A stretch of DNA of 64,000 nt from Maribellus sp. CM-23 (GCF_021354595.1 NZ_JADWYJ010000002.1:850638-914637); one strand, 5' to 3'; counted from the first letter of the stretch, positions 16,424 through 26,740 are shown. The notes: generated from the sequence alone by a model not told the origin. Translations and numbers: made by a program.

Positions 16424-19400
16424 ATGAAGAATAAATATCATCTTAAAAAAGTGCTGATGAATTTAACATGTTTTGTGCTTATTATGACGCTTTTCTCCAG
16501 CCTGACCTTTGCCTCCGATACTTATGGGCAGGGAATAAAGAGCACGGATGTTGCATTTGCACAGAAAATAAAAGATTTAGATCAGTTAATAACAGAAATA
16601 GAGGATCAAACAGAATACCGTTTCTTTTTTGAAGATCAGGCAATATCCAATAAAGACTATAACGTAAAACTTAATATTTCAAAAGGATCAGTGTTCGAGG
16701 TCTTATCTGAGGTGGCAAATCAAACAGGTCTGGCTTTTCGACAATTAAATAATACTATTGCGATCAAAGCGAAATTCGATGCTAATGACCAACTTGAAAC
16801 GAATGCAATATCTGTTCAACCAAGAACAATTAGCATTACCGGAACGGTTACAGATGCATTCAATGATGAGCCGATACCAGGAGTAAATGTTTTAATAGCA
16901 GGTACCTCTCTTGGTACTACTACTGATGTTGATGGTATTTACCAGTTGTTGGTTACTGAGGGGGATACACTAATCTTTTCATTCATCGGTTATGAAGTAC
17001 AAAAAATTGAAGTCGGGAAAATAAAAATTGTTAACGTAAGGCTTTCAGCACAAACCGAAATGATAGAGGAGGCAGTTGTTGTAGCATTCGGGAAGCAACG
17101 CAAAGAAAGTGTTGTTTCAGCCATAACAACGGTTAACACTGCTGATTTAAAGGTACCATCAAGTAATTTAACAACTGCACTGTCGGGTAGAATGGCCGGC
17201 TTGATTGCCTACCAAACAACAGGCGCACCAGGTGAAGAGGATGCTCAGTTTTTTGTACGTAGTGTTACTTCCTTTGGTAGTGGATTGACTTCGCCATTAA
17301 TTTTAATTGATAATATTGAAATGACATCACGGGATCTATCGAGGCTTAATCCTGATGATATTGCCAGTTTCTCCATTTTAAAAGATGCTTCGGCCACTGC
17401 TCTTTATGGGGCTAGAGGTGCTAACGGAGTTGTTTTGGTAACAACAAAAGAGGGGAAGAAGGGAGCAGTGGATGTACAGGTTCGCGTTGAGTCCTCTGTT
17501 TCCACTCCTACAACGAAGGTAGATATTGTTGATCCGGTCTCCTTTATGGAGTATTCAAATATCGCAAGCTTGACACGTCATGGCGAATTAACCTATCCGC
17601 AAAGTAAAATCGACCAAACAAAAGTCCCGAACAGAAACCCGTACGTCTATCCGGCAGTTGACTGGAAGGACCTTTTAACGAGAAATTACTCGGTAAACCA
17701 GAGAGCAAATATCAACCTTACTGGTGGTGGCGAAGCTGCAACGTACTACATTGCTGGTTCTTTTTCACAAGACAATGGAATCTTACAGGTCGATCCGGTG
17801 AATCCATTTAATACCAACATTAAAGTGAAATCATACGTCGTTCGGTCGAACGTTAATCTAAATTTAAGCAAATCATTAGAAGCAAAGGTTAGGGTAAATG
17901 GAAGTTTTGAAGACTATACTGGTCCTATCGGGGAATCAGGAAGTGGCGGAGCCAATACCTACGGAAAAACACTGATTGCCAATCCTGTATTATTCCCGGC
18001 AGTATACGCCCCAGACAAGGAGACACAATATCTTGATCGTATGTTGTTTGGCAATTATTCTGATGATGAGTACGGATTAGGCTCTGATCAATATATCAAT
18101 CCATACGCTGATGTTATGAAAGGGTATGAAGATGTGAGAAATAACACTTTTTTAGCACAATTGGAGTTGCATCAGAATCTTGACATGGTAACCAAAGGTT
18201 TAAAAGCCCGTTTTATCGGGAGTATTACACGTTATTCAGGATTTAATATTCAGCGCAGTTACGAACCTTTTTATTACCAATATGTGAAAGGGACTTACGA
18301 TCCTGAAAATACCTCCTTCCCTTATGAATTAGCGGTATTAAATCCGGAAGAAGGCTCAGATTTTATAGACTACAGCGCTGGCGATAAATTTGTTAGATCC
18401 AGTTATTATGGAGAAGGGGCCATTTTGTATAACAGGAACTTTGCCGATAAACATAGTGTGGGAGGACTTTTAGTCGGTTCGTTTAAAGAAAGTATGGATG
18501 GAAGCCCTAAAAACCTGGACACTTCATTGCCATCACGAAATATGTCGTTTGCAGGTCGTTTTACTTATGGTTTTGATCAGACCTATTTCGTTGAGTTTAA
18601 CTTTGGATTAAACGGTTCAGAGCGTTTTGATCCGGCGCATCGTTGGGGCTTTTTCCCTTCAATAGGTGCCGGATGGCAAGTATCAAATGAACCTTTCTGG
18701 ACCGGAATTAAAACAGTCGTTCCCAGTCTTAAAGTTAGGGCTACCTATGGTTTGGTTGGGAACGATATTATTGTATCCAACAGCGATCGTTTCTTCTTTA
18801 CGTCAAATATTAACCTAAACGGCTCATCTGCTGGCAGGTTCGGCAATAATCCGTATGAAACATTCAGCCGTCCAACAATAGATATTTTGAGATATGCCAA
18901 TCCTGATATTACATGGGAGGTTTCTTATAAAACCAACCTGGCAATTGAATTAGGGTTATTCGATGATAATCTAAAGTTCATTGGAGAATTGTATCACGAA
19001 AGACGTACCAATATCGTTCAGTTGAGGCCTGATATTCCTTCAACTATGGGTTTAACTACCGGTATCAGAACCAACTACGGCGAGGCTATTGGAAAAGGAG
19101 TTGACTTAACCCTGGATTTTAATAAAGCTTATAGCAACTCATTGTGGTTTATAATTAGAGGAAACTTTACCTACGGAACATCAAAAATTACTAAATATGA
19201 TGAATTGAACTACTCCGAAATTGCACCTTGGTTGTCTGTTGTAGGACAAAAGGTTGGGCAACAGCGGGGATATATTGCTGAACATTTGTTTATCGATGAT
19301 GAGGAGGTAAGTAACTCACCCTTGCAGCAAGTTACCAGTGGCATAGGAGCATATCAGGCAGGTGATATTAAGTATCGAGATATCAATGGCGACGGAATTA

Positions 19401-19945
19401 TCAACTCATTTGATATGGTACCCATGGGATACTCAGCAAACCCTGAGATTCAATATGGTATCGGAGGATCAATAGGTTACAAGAACATTGATTTTTCATT
19501 GTTCTTTCAAGGCTCCGAAAGAGCTTCGTTTTTCCTGGATGCAAAAGATATGGCACCCTTTGTTGAAGTATATTCCGGAGGGAAAAAAGGGAACAGGGCT
19601 ATGCTAAGCTACATAGCCGAAAGTGTGTGGACCGAAACGAACAGGGATATCTATGCCAGTTGGCCCCGTTTGTCTCCTGATATTGGTTCCGCAGCACTTG
19701 GAAACAACAATAATTTTGTTAAAAGTAACTACTGGTTGCGGACAATCGGCTACTTGCGTTTAAAATCAGTTGAGCTAGGGTACTCTCTCCCTAAAACAAA
19801 AAGGATTAATGCAAGAATTTATGCAAGTGGCACAAACTTGCTAACATTTTCAAGCTTTAAATTATGGGATCCTGAAATGGGGGGAAATGGACTGGCCTAT
19901 CCTTTACAAAGAGTTTTTAATGTAGGGCTTCAACTTAATTTTTAA
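16424..19945 (+). CDS. SusC/RagA-family TonB-linked outer-membrane glycan importer with STN domain
   Basis: A 1173-residue protein. In order: signal peptide (about 1-35, ending near YGQG), an STN domain (about 45-115, KIKDLDQLITEIEDQTEYRFFFED) for signalling to FecR, a carboxypeptidase-regulatory-like domain (about 132-215, GTVTDAFNDEPIPGVNVLIAGTSLGTTTDVDG), the plug (about 225-345, containing LKDASATALYGARGANGVVLVTTK), and the barrel ending in NVGLQLNF. With the SusD lipoprotein downstream it forms the lidded transporter for an oligosaccharide. The STN domain is present only in SusC proteins paired with sigma/anti-sigma systems, which fits the two genes upstream. Confidence 0.96.
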   Translation: MKNKYHLKKVLMNLTCFVLIMTLFSSLTFASDTYGQGIKSTDVAFAQKIKDLDQLITEIEDQTEYRFFFEDQAISNKDYNVKLNISKGSVFEVLSEVANQTGLAFRQLNNTIAIKAKFDANDQLETNAISVQPRTISITGTVTDAFNDEPIPGVNVLIAGTSLGTTTDVDGIYQLLVTEGDTLIFSFIGYEVQKIEVGKIKIVNVRLSAQTEMIEEAVVVAFGKQRKESVVSAITTVNTADLKVPSSNLTTALSGRMAGLIAYQTTGAPGEEDAQFFVRSVTSFGSGLTSPLILIDNIEMTSRDLSRLNPDDIASFSILKDASATALYGARGANGVVLVTTKEGKKGAVDVQVRVESSVSTPTTKVDIVDPVSFMEYSNIASLTRHGELTYPQSKIDQTKVPNRNPYVYPAVDWKDLLTRNYSVNQRANINLTGGGEAATYYIAGSFSQDNGILQVDPVNPFNTNIKVKSYVVRSNVNLNLSKSLEAKVRVNGSFEDYTGPIGESGSGGANTYGKTLIANPVLFPAVYAPDKETQYLDRMLFGNYSDDEYGLGSDQYINPYADVMKGYEDVRNNTFLAQLELHQNLDMVTKGLKARFIGSITRYSGFNIQRSYEPFYYQYVKGTYDPENTSFPYELAVLNPEEGSDFIDYSAGDKFVRSSYYGEGAILYNRNFADKHSVGGLLVGSFKESMDGSPKNLDTSLPSRNMSFAGRFTYGFDQTYFVEFNFGLNGSERFDPAHRWGFFPSIGAGWQVSNEPFWTGIKTVVPSLKVRATYGLVGNDIIVSNSDRFFFTSNINLNGSSAGRFGNNPYETFSRPTIDILRYANPDITWEVSYKTNLAIELGLFDDNLKFIGELYHERRTNIVQLRPDIPSTMGLTTGIRTNYGEAIGKGVDLTLDFNKAYSNSLWFIIRGNFTYGTSKITKYDELNYSEIAPWLSVVGQKVGQQRGYIAEHLFIDDEEVSNSPLQQVTSGIGAYQAGDIKYRDINGDGIINSFDMVPMGYSANPEIQYGIGGSIGYKNIDFSLFFQGSERASFFLDAKDMAPFVEVYSGGKKGNRAMLSYIAESVWTETNRDIYASWPRLSPDIGSAALGNNNNFVKSNYWLRTIGYLRLKSVELGYSLPKTKRINARIYASGTNLLTFSSFKLWDPEMGGNGLAYPLQRVFNVGLQLNF

Positions 19946-19963
19946 TCATAAAAAGCAGAGGTT

Positions 19964-21976
19964 ATGAGAAAAGTATTTAATTACCTGACTATCATCATAC
20001 TATTCACTTTGTTTGGTTGTAATAGCTTTCTGGATATTTTACCGGATGATAAAGCGGAACTGAAAGATGCGTTTAAAGATAAATATAACTCAGAAAAATA
20101 TCTGTTTACCTGCTACAATAGTCTGCCCAATTATGTATCACCTATGAATACATTGGGTATTTCAGGAGGTGGAGATATCATTTATTCAGAAAGAAATACA
20201 GCTGGTTTAACTGACGGACCACCTGAGCCAATGATGGCCTTTCTAAAAGGAAATAATACAAGCAATCCCTTGATGAACTTTTGGGACGGAACGAATGGAG
20301 CTCCCGAAAGTTTGTGGGAGGGAATCAGGCACTGTAATGTATTTTTAGAACAAATATTACTTGAAAATGGAGGGCCACGCGATGTGGATGAAATGCTTAG
20401 GACCAGGTGGATTGCTGAAGCAAAAGCAATTAAAGCATACCTGCATTTTTATCTTTTTCAACTGTACGGACCGATTCCAATTATTGATGAAGCGGTCCCT
20501 ATTTCAGAGAAAGGAGACAAAGTAAATGTGTACCGGGCTCCGGTTGATGAAGTTGTAAACTACATTGTAAATACATTGGATGAAGCGATAGTGGATCTTC
20601 CATCCATGAATGAACTGGATGTTGTTAGTGAGTTTGGAAGGTTTACAAAAACCATTGCCCTTTCCATCAAAGCAAAAACATTGGTATTGGCTGCCAGCCC
20701 TATTTTTAACAATAATAATTATTACGCGGGTTATACCGACAATAGGGGCGTGGAACTGTTCCCGGTTGGAGACAGTAACGAGAGATGGGAAAGAGCGTTG
20801 GCTGCCTGTGATGCTGCTTGTCGTTCTGCCGAAGAAGATGGTGCAGTTATTCTTATCACGACTGACGGCGGTAACAATGCTATCAGAGGTACTAATATGA
20901 CAAATATAAGTGATACCACCAAGGCTATGGTGAGCCTAAGGCAGGCTATTACAGAATCATGGAACCCTGAAGTGATATGGGCAATCAATGAAAGCACTAC
21001 ACTGTTGCAAAGGTGGAGCACCATGTTAAGCAATGATGAATGGTTTAATTTGAATGGAGTAAGTGGTGCAGGTCTTGGACAACGCCACGGGCCAACTATA
21101 AACATTGTGGAGAATTTTTATTCCTCAAATGGCATTCCCATTGATGAGGATGCTGAATGGGAAAACAATGGGTGGTATCAAAATCGTTATAACACTCAAC
21201 TTCCTGATACAAAACATAGCAAATATTTTATCAAGGATGGTCAGGAGACTGCGATCCTGCACTTTAACCGCTCATTACGTTTTTATGCGTCTGTTGGTTT
21301 TGATGGTGGTATTTGGGAAGGAAGAGAAAAGAGCTTATCAGAGGCATCGTTTCCCAATATGATGAGGTATTATGGTAGCGGAATGAAAGATTCTGAAACA
21401 TTCGGAGGTTATCCTTATTCAGGTTATTTGGCAAAAAAACTCAGTCATCTGAAAACAACTTATACTGAAACCAGAATTACTTTAATAAGGGAGGATTACT
21501 CATTCCCGATAATCCGTTTGGCGGATATGTATTTGCTGTTGGCAGAATGCCTGAACGAAGTTGGAGGTACTGCAAAAACCGATTCACAAGGACACAATGC
21601 TTATTATTATTTAGATATGATACGAGCAAGGGTAGGAATGGAAGGCGTAGTGGATAGCTGGAATAAATATGCTTTGCCCACATATAAAACAAAACCTAAT
21701 GATATCAATGGGTTAAGAGATATTATTCGGCAAGAACGTATAAATGAGTTAGCATTTGAAGGACATTTTTACTATGACGTAAGAAGATGGTTAATGGCTG
21801 AAGAGTTATTTAATAAGCCAATATTGGGCTGGAACAAGGATGGGGGAAACAAAAAGGATTTTTACAATATAAAAGTATTAGTAATACCTCGTTTCTCGAT
21901 GAAGGATTATCTGATGCCTATCAGGACAAATTCATTATTGCAAAACCCTAATCTGGTTCAAAATCCCGGATGGTAA
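19964..21976 (+). CDS. SusD/RagB-family surface glycan-binding lipoprotein
   Basis: A 670-residue lipoprotein with signal peptide and lipobox (LFTLFGCNSFLD, Cys at about 19). The SusD/RagB helical scaffold is recognisable (RWIAEAKAIKAYLHFYLFQLYGPIPI; the C-terminal PIIRLADMYLLLAECLNEVGG and INELAFEGHFYYDVRRW). It starts 18 bp after susC and acts as the lid and ligand-binding partner of SusC at the cell surface. At 670 residues it is longer than the usual 500-600, with inserts in the middle third. Confidence 0.95.
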   Translation: MRKVFNYLTIIILFTLFGCNSFLDILPDDKAELKDAFKDKYNSEKYLFTCYNSLPNYVSPMNTLGISGGGDIIYSERNTAGLTDGPPEPMMAFLKGNNTSNPLMNFWDGTNGAPESLWEGIRHCNVFLEQILLENGGPRDVDEMLRTRWIAEAKAIKAYLHFYLFQLYGPIPIIDEAVPISEKGDKVNVYRAPVDEVVNYIVNTLDEAIVDLPSMNELDVVSEFGRFTKTIALSIKAKTLVLAASPIFNNNNYYAGYTDNRGVELFPVGDSNERWERALAACDAACRSAEEDGAVILITTDGGNNAIRGTNMTNISDTTKAMVSLRQAITESWNPEVIWAINESTTLLQRWSTMLSNDEWFNLNGVSGAGLGQRHGPTINIVENFYSSNGIPIDEDAEWENNGWYQNRYNTQLPDTKHSKYFIKDGQETAILHFNRSLRFYASVGFDGGIWEGREKSLSEASFPNMMRYYGSGMKDSETFGGYPYSGYLAKKLSHLKTTYTETRITLIREDYSFPIIRLADMYLLLAECLNEVGGTAKTDSQGHNAYYYLDMIRARVGMEGVVDSWNKYALPTYKTKPNDINGLRDIIRQERINELAFEGHFYYDVRRWLMAEELFNKPILGWNKDGGNKKDFYNIKVLVIPRFSMKDYLMPIRTNSLLQNPNLVQNPGW

Positions 21977-22008
21977 AATAAATAAGAGCATCATAAAAGA
22001 ATTACAAA

Positions 22009-23364
22009 ATGGGAAATAATATAAAGTCATTACTTATTACAATCATCAGCACTTTGCTGATAGTAGCTTGTACAGACTCATACATGGGTATAGAACAAGT
22101 AAAAACCAGTTCAGTTAAACCCGAAAAGATCACGATCAACGAGGTGATTTCGAAGTCGGGAGCATTGGAAATCCATTTTACGCTTCCTAAAGGAAATCCG
22201 GACATTTCACAGGTTGTTGCAAGCTACATCAGCAAGCAAGGTGAGAAAATGGAATTTAAAGTCTCAAGGTACAGCTCCTCTATTTTGGTAGAGGGCTTTA
22301 TCGGAACAGATGAGATAACTGTGGAATTGGCCTGTATCGATAACAGCGGCAATAAATCTGAAATTACAGAGGTAAAAGCTGCACCGCTAATCTCCCCGGT
22401 TGAGCTTGCACTTAGGACAATGAAAGTTGAAGCAGCTTTTGGCGGAGTAAAAGTTGAATGGAAAAATTCACATGCCAACCCGTTTGTGATTCATGTTTTA
22501 ACGGCAGATACATTGCAAAAAGGGGTCGTTTCGCTTAACGAAGATCTAAAACAAGTGATATATTCCAGCGACTCAGTAAACACCTTTGCATATATTCGTC
22601 CATATTCTGCCATAAAACAGGAATTTGGATTTTATGTAACAGACAAATGGAAAAATAGAACAGATACATTAATTAGCTCCCTTACTCCCTATAAAGAGGA
22701 ATTGATCGATTATAACTTGGTGGAAGCAATCTCATTTTTTAATCCCACTTATTATGCCGGAAGCCGGGATTATGACACATATGCTATAAATCCTGCTACA
22801 GGAATACAAAATGATGGAAATTGCCATACCTCAAATTATGGCCCTCAAAAAATGTTCAATGGCGTGATTACTGCGAATGACTATTACTCTTATAAATTTG
22901 TGAAAAACCTAAATGATCCGGATAAATCGAAGCAAGAACTCGAACAAAATGTTTATGCAACTTTTGATTTACATCTGGAAGCACGATTGAGCAGAGTTAA
23001 AATATATCCCAGAACGGTTATTTCTTATACATACAACAGATCAAGTGTGAAGCGTTTTCGCATTTGGGGTACCAATGATGACAATACTGATAGATGGGCT
23101 AAATTCCCGGAAACCTGGACATTGATAGGTGAGTACGTTGGTAAAGAACCGGTTGATAGGGACAATTTGACGGCTGAGGAAATTGAATATTTCAACTACA
23201 ATCAGGAGTATACTATCAGTGAAGACAATGTCAATCCTGATGCATCTCCTACAGCTACTTTCCGGTATATGCGTCTTCAGTTAATGGAATCATATAACCC
23301 GTTAAATGCTTACTACACAATAAATGAATTTGAGATGTTCGGAGATATCCAACAGTATTTTTAA
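22009..23364 (+). CDS. PUL surface lipoprotein with DUF4959/DUF5126/DUF5000 layout
   Basis: A 451-residue lipoprotein (STLLIVACTDS, Cys about 21). N-terminal ~25-120 resembles DUF4959 (an Ig-like domain, KPEKITINEVISKSGALEIHFTLPKGNPD), the middle (about 125-235) DUF5126, and the C-terminal ~200 residues DUF5000, an F5/8-type-C-like galactose-binding domain (YNRSSVKRFRIWGTNDD...ATFRYMRLQLMESYN). Such proteins follow SusD in many PULs and are thought to bind glycan at the surface. It starts 32 bp after susD, so it belongs to the same operon. Confidence 0.87.
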   Translation: MGNNIKSLLITIISTLLIVACTDSYMGIEQVKTSSVKPEKITINEVISKSGALEIHFTLPKGNPDISQVVASYISKQGEKMEFKVSRYSSSILVEGFIGTDEITVELACIDNSGNKSEITEVKAAPLISPVELALRTMKVEAAFGGVKVEWKNSHANPFVIHVLTADTLQKGVVSLNEDLKQVIYSSDSVNTFAYIRPYSAIKQEFGFYVTDKWKNRTDTLISSLTPYKEELIDYNLVEAISFFNPTYYAGSRDYDTYAINPATGIQNDGNCHTSNYGPQKMFNGVITANDYYSYKFVKNLNDPDKSKQELEQNVYATFDLHLEARLSRVKIYPRTVISYTYNRSSVKRFRIWGTNDDNTDRWAKFPETWTLIGEYVGKEPVDRDNLTAEEIEYFNYNQEYTISEDNVNPDASPTATFRYMRLQLMESYNPLNAYYTINEFEMFGDIQQYF

Positions 23365-23387
23365 AAAATAAATTATACCAGATTAAA

Positions 23388-24098
23388 ATGAGAATTATGA
23401 AAAGATATATATTCAAAATCACGATCTTATTGTTCATTTTTTATGTGAGTTGTGATGATGCAAATGACTTATTGAATCAATACATAAAAGATGGACCAAT
23501 TATTTATGCCGCAAAAGTAAATGAATTGAACACTCAGGCGGGATACTCCCGTTTGAGAGTAAATATTTACCCGGCGGAAGATGTAAACCGCTCTTATTGT
23601 GTTTTGAGCTGGAATATAACACAAGGAGCAAAAGATTCTCTAAAGGTTGATTATATCGAGAATAATTTCGACAATGATTCAAGTTGTTATTATACGTTTA
23701 TCGATTTTGTGCCAGATAGTGGGATTGAAGGAAACCTGGAAATAACGGCACAAAATGTAGATGTATTTGGCAACAGATCATTAACGGTAACTGAAGGAGC
23801 TTATATTTATGGCTCAAGTTATTTATCCTCATTAGTTAATGCACAGGTTCAATTTTCATCCAATAACAATGAAATCACTTTTGAACAAAAAGTTAGTGCT
23901 GTAGGAAACCTGTTAAGTTATGAACAAAATAGCGGAGAATTTACGGAGGAAATTTTTGTAACTGATGAACGTTATCCTCTCTCCAACGCCAAAGCTGGCG
24001 GTATTGTACGAACTAAAACAAGGTATCTTATCTCTGAAACCGATATTGATACACTTGAAGTAGTGAATTATTTGGAAACAATAATTCCTCAAATCTGA
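23388..24098 (+). CDS. PUL surface lipoprotein, DUF4998-like
   Basis: A 236-residue lipoprotein (FYVSCDDAND; Cys about 22 from the first ATG, with a second possible ATG three codons in). The N-terminal half (AKVNELNTQAGYSRLRVNIYPAEDVNRSYCVLSWN...YTFIDFVPDSGIEGNLEITAQNVDVFGNRS) fits the Ig-like DUF4998 domain found next to DUF5000 proteins in PULs. The C-terminal half is shorter than in relatives I recall. Probable role: surface glycan binding. It starts 23 bp after the preceding lipoprotein gene. Confidence 0.78.
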   Translation: MRIMKRYIFKITILLFIFYVSCDDANDLLNQYIKDGPIIYAAKVNELNTQAGYSRLRVNIYPAEDVNRSYCVLSWNITQGAKDSLKVDYIENNFDNDSSCYYTFIDFVPDSGIEGNLEITAQNVDVFGNRSLTVTEGAYIYGSSYLSSLVNAQVQFSSNNNEITFEQKVSAVGNLLSYEQNSGEFTEEIFVTDERYPLSNAKAGGIVRTKTRYLISETDIDTLEVVNYLETIIPQI

Positions 24099-24214
24099 AA
24101 CTGGGTCCCTTCCGAAAATCTGTTTTTTTAAACACCTAGTCTAAATATGGATTTGCGGAAGGGATCAATCTTCCTTAACAGATAAACGACCGCTTATATT
24201 TAAAGAGTTCCAAT

Positions 24215-24526
24215 ATGGAAAAAACAGCTATAACTATATTGGCGCTCTTCCTGAGCGTTACTGTTTCTTGTTAGCATGCTGTTTACAATGAGAACCATCT
24301 TAAAAACTAAACAAGAGAGGCCGTTCAGGAAGCTGCACTGGTAATATCACAGTTTAGAAAAACATCTCCTTTTTTACTCGACAGTGAGAGATTAATGCTG
24401 TGGAATAAATTTCAGGTCTATTCTGATAGTTTGGAGAGTAGCATGTTTAAAGAATATTTGAATAAAGCTGAAGATGAATCTGTCAACATGGAAGATATTA
24501 TTCCAATGATATATTTTTTCAAATAA
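24215..24526 (+). pseudogene. Small lipoprotein gene with two in-frame stop codons
   Basis: A single frame runs from ATG 24215 to TAA 24524-24526 (104 codons). It encodes a signal peptide and lipobox (ILALFLSVTVSC) followed at once by TAG (24272-24274), and a second stop TAA at 24308-24310. After that the frame stays open through 71 codons of plausible sequence (EAALVISQFRKTSPFLLDSE...EYLNKAEDE). No indel is needed, so the lesions look like two nonsense mutations in a gene that was once intact. Its parent family is not recognised. It sits in the PUL between the DUF4998 and DUF1080 genes, where an extra lipoprotein would fit. The rest of the 460-bp gap shows nothing else. Confidence 0.6.
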
Positions 24527-24558
24527 ATCGATTCAACGGTATATACAACGATTAAAAA

Positions 24559-25272
24559 ATGAATACAATGAAGAAAGAGAGATTACTTGTTTTAACATTA
24601 ATGATGTTGATTGCCATACTCGGCAGCGCACAAAAACTAAACACCTTGAGCAAAAAAGAAAAAAAGCAGGGATGGGAATTGCTTTTTAACGGGGATAACC
24701 TTGGTGGGTGGAAACTTTTTCAGGGAGGTGAGGTAAAAGGCTGGAAAATAGTTGATGGCATCCTTAATAATTCGGGAGTTGGAAGCGACCACGGAGGCGA
24801 TATCATTACAAAAGAACAGTTTAAAGATTTTGAATTATCACTTGAATGGAAGATCTCGTCGCAAAGTAACAGCGGTATTTTTTATCATGTTCAGGAAGGT
24901 GAAACCAAAAAGATTTACGAAACGGGACCTGAATATCAACTACTCGACGACCTTGGCTGGCCTACAAAACTTCACGACAGTCAATACACTGGATCGAACT
25001 ACGCGATGCAGGCTCCTGTTCGGGCAAAAGTAAAGCCTTTAGACGAGTGGAACACGACCAGAATTATTGTTAAAAGAGGCAAAGTAGAACATTACCTGAA
25101 TGGCAAAAAGGTGGTGGAATACGAACTATGGTCCGACAAGTGGTATAAACAAAAAAATGAGGGTAAATGGAAAGACAAACCACTTTACGGAATGGCAAAA
25201 AAAGGGCACATTGGTTTGCAGGACCATGGAGGATTGACTCAGTTCCGCAATATTAAAATCAGAAAATTGTAA
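24559..25272 (+). CDS. DUF1080 (3-keto-disaccharide hydrolase-type) secreted protein
   Basis: A 237-residue protein with a Sec signal (about 1-24, ending GSAQ) and a DUF1080/PF06439 domain, a concanavalin-like sandwich: GWELLFNGDNLGGWKLFQ at the start, then GDIITKEQFKDFELSLEWKISSQSNSGIFYHV, YQLLDD, and GHIGLQDHGGLTQFRNIKIRKL at the end. Characterised members hydrolyse 3-keto-glycosides after an oxidation step; many others are uncharacterised. As the only likely glycan-cleaving enzyme in this PUL besides the sulfatase, it may act on a modified sugar. It is followed after 3 bp by the sulfatase gene. Confidence 0.87.
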   Translation: MNTMKKERLLVLTLMMLIAILGSAQKLNTLSKKEKKQGWELLFNGDNLGGWKLFQGGEVKGWKIVDGILNNSGVGSDHGGDIITKEQFKDFELSLEWKISSQSNSGIFYHVQEGETKKIYETGPEYQLLDDLGWPTKLHDSQYTGSNYAMQAPVRAKVKPLDEWNTTRIIVKRGKVEHYLNGKKVVEYELWSDKWYKQKNEGKWKDKPLYGMAKKGHIGLQDHGGLTQFRNIKIRKL

Positions 25273-25275
25273 ACA

Positions 25276-26706
25276 ATGAAGAAAAGAGTCTTCTTTAAAA
25301 CAGCCGGGGCATTTGTCTCAATAACAATGTTGCCATCATCGGTTTGGGTATTAAGCAAAAACAGTAAGTTACGTTCTTTTAGTTTATTCCCAACAAAGAA
25401 ATATTTTGCCTATTTGCTCAGCATTGTCGTCGCCGGAATATTATTTGCTTGTCAGCCACAAGCACAAAAACCAAATGTAATCATCTTTTTTACCGATGAT
25501 CAGGGGTATTCCGATGTGGGATGCTATGGCGCAACAGGAATTGAAACTCCGAACATGGACAAACTCGCTGAAAATGGAATTCGCTTTACCAATTTCTACG
25601 TACCGGCAACGGTTTGTACCCCTTCGCGTGCCGGAATACTTACCGGGCAATATCCCAAACGCTCGAACCTTCACGAAGCCGTACTTTTCCCATACTCAAC
25701 AAACGGGTTACCGCTTGAAAAATATACCCTTGCTGAATTATTTAAGGACAATGGCTATTCAACTGCCTGCATTGGGAAATGGCATCTTGGTCACCTTCCT
25801 GAATTTATGCCCAACAACCAGGGCTTCGACTATTTTTACGGAGTTCCGTATTCCAACGACATGGATGGATATTATTACAAACACAACAATTTTCAATCGC
25901 CCCCATTGCCTTTTTACCGCAATACAGAATTAATAGAGGAAGGACCCGATCAACGATATCTGACGAAACGCTATACGGAAGAGACAATTAACCTCATTCA
26001 ACGCAGGGGAGAAAAGCCGTTTTTTATCTACTTGGCGCATAACATGCCACACAAGCCGTGGTACGTTAGTGAAAAATTCGATGGTAAAAGTGCAAAAGGT
26101 TTGTATGGTGACGTAATTATGGAACTCGACTGGAGCATGGGAGAAATCATTAAAACGCTGAAAGAAGAAAAAATCTACGACAATACAATTGTAGTTTTTA
26201 CTTCGGACAATGGGCCCATTTCGAACAATTCGGCCAAGCCACTGCGCGGGACCAAAGCAACCACTTGGGAAGGAGGTCAACGAGTGCCCGGTATAATTGC
26301 ATGGCCGGCAAAAATCCCTGCTCACGAAGTTTGTAATGAAATGGTAACTTCGATGGACCTGTTCCCAACATTTATGGAAATTTTACATGTCGACACCCCG
26401 GATAAAAACAAACTCGACGGAATGAGTATTCTGAAGCTTTTGGAAGACCCGGAAAAAGAAAAATTACCTTCCCGCCCCTTTTTGTATTATTCAAGAAACG
26501 GTCAGCCTGAAGCAATCCGTGAAGATAACTGGAAACTGCACATCGATAAAAGTTTAGGTTGGAACCACGATAGCAATGACTTTTCTCCCGCGCTGTATAA
26601 CCTTGACAGCGATATTGGCGAACAGAACAATGTTATTGAAGATCATCCCGATCTCTATTCTAAAATGAAGAACGAACTCATAAAAACTGACGAAACCATT
26701 AAATGA
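25276..26706 (+). CDS. S1-family sulfatase with two tandem N-terminal signal sequences
   Basis: A 476-residue type I sulfatase. The metal-binding DDQGY is at 74-78 and the formylglycine signature CTPSRAGILTG starts at C114, the residue that a maturase converts. Substrate: a sulfated sugar, type not assignable. The N-terminus is odd. Residues 1-27 (MKKRVFFKTAGAFVSITMLPSSVWVLS) look like the export signal of another protein; a second, complete lipoprotein signal (KKYFAYLLSIVVAGILFAC, lipobox Cys 59) follows, with no start codon directly before it. This suggests a deletion that fused the head of a lost gene to the sulfatase. The start 3 bp after the DUF1080 stop is the only reasonable ATG upstream of the second signal. 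Confidence 0.9.
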   Translation: MKKRVFFKTAGAFVSITMLPSSVWVLSKNSKLRSFSLFPTKKYFAYLLSIVVAGILFACQPQAQKPNVIIFFTDDQGYSDVGCYGATGIETPNMDKLAENGIRFTNFYVPATVCTPSRAGILTGQYPKRSNLHEAVLFPYSTNGLPLEKYTLAELFKDNGYSTACIGKWHLGHLPEFMPNNQGFDYFYGVPYSNDMDGYYYKHNNFQSPPLPFYRNTELIEEGPDQRYLTKRYTEETINLIQRRGEKPFFIYLAHNMPHKPWYVSEKFDGKSAKGLYGDVIMELDWSMGEIIKTLKEEKIYDNTIVVFTSDNGPISNNSAKPLRGTKATTWEGGQRVPGIIAWPAKIPAHEVCNEMVTSMDLFPTFMEILHVDTPDKNKLDGMSILKLLEDPEKEKLPSRPFLYYSRNGQPEAIREDNWKLHIDKSLGWNHDSNDFSPALYNLDSDIGEQNNVIEDHPDLYSKMKNELIKTDETIK

Positions 26707-26740
26707 TGGAGGCATTTCTTTTATCTCTGTTCTGATAACA

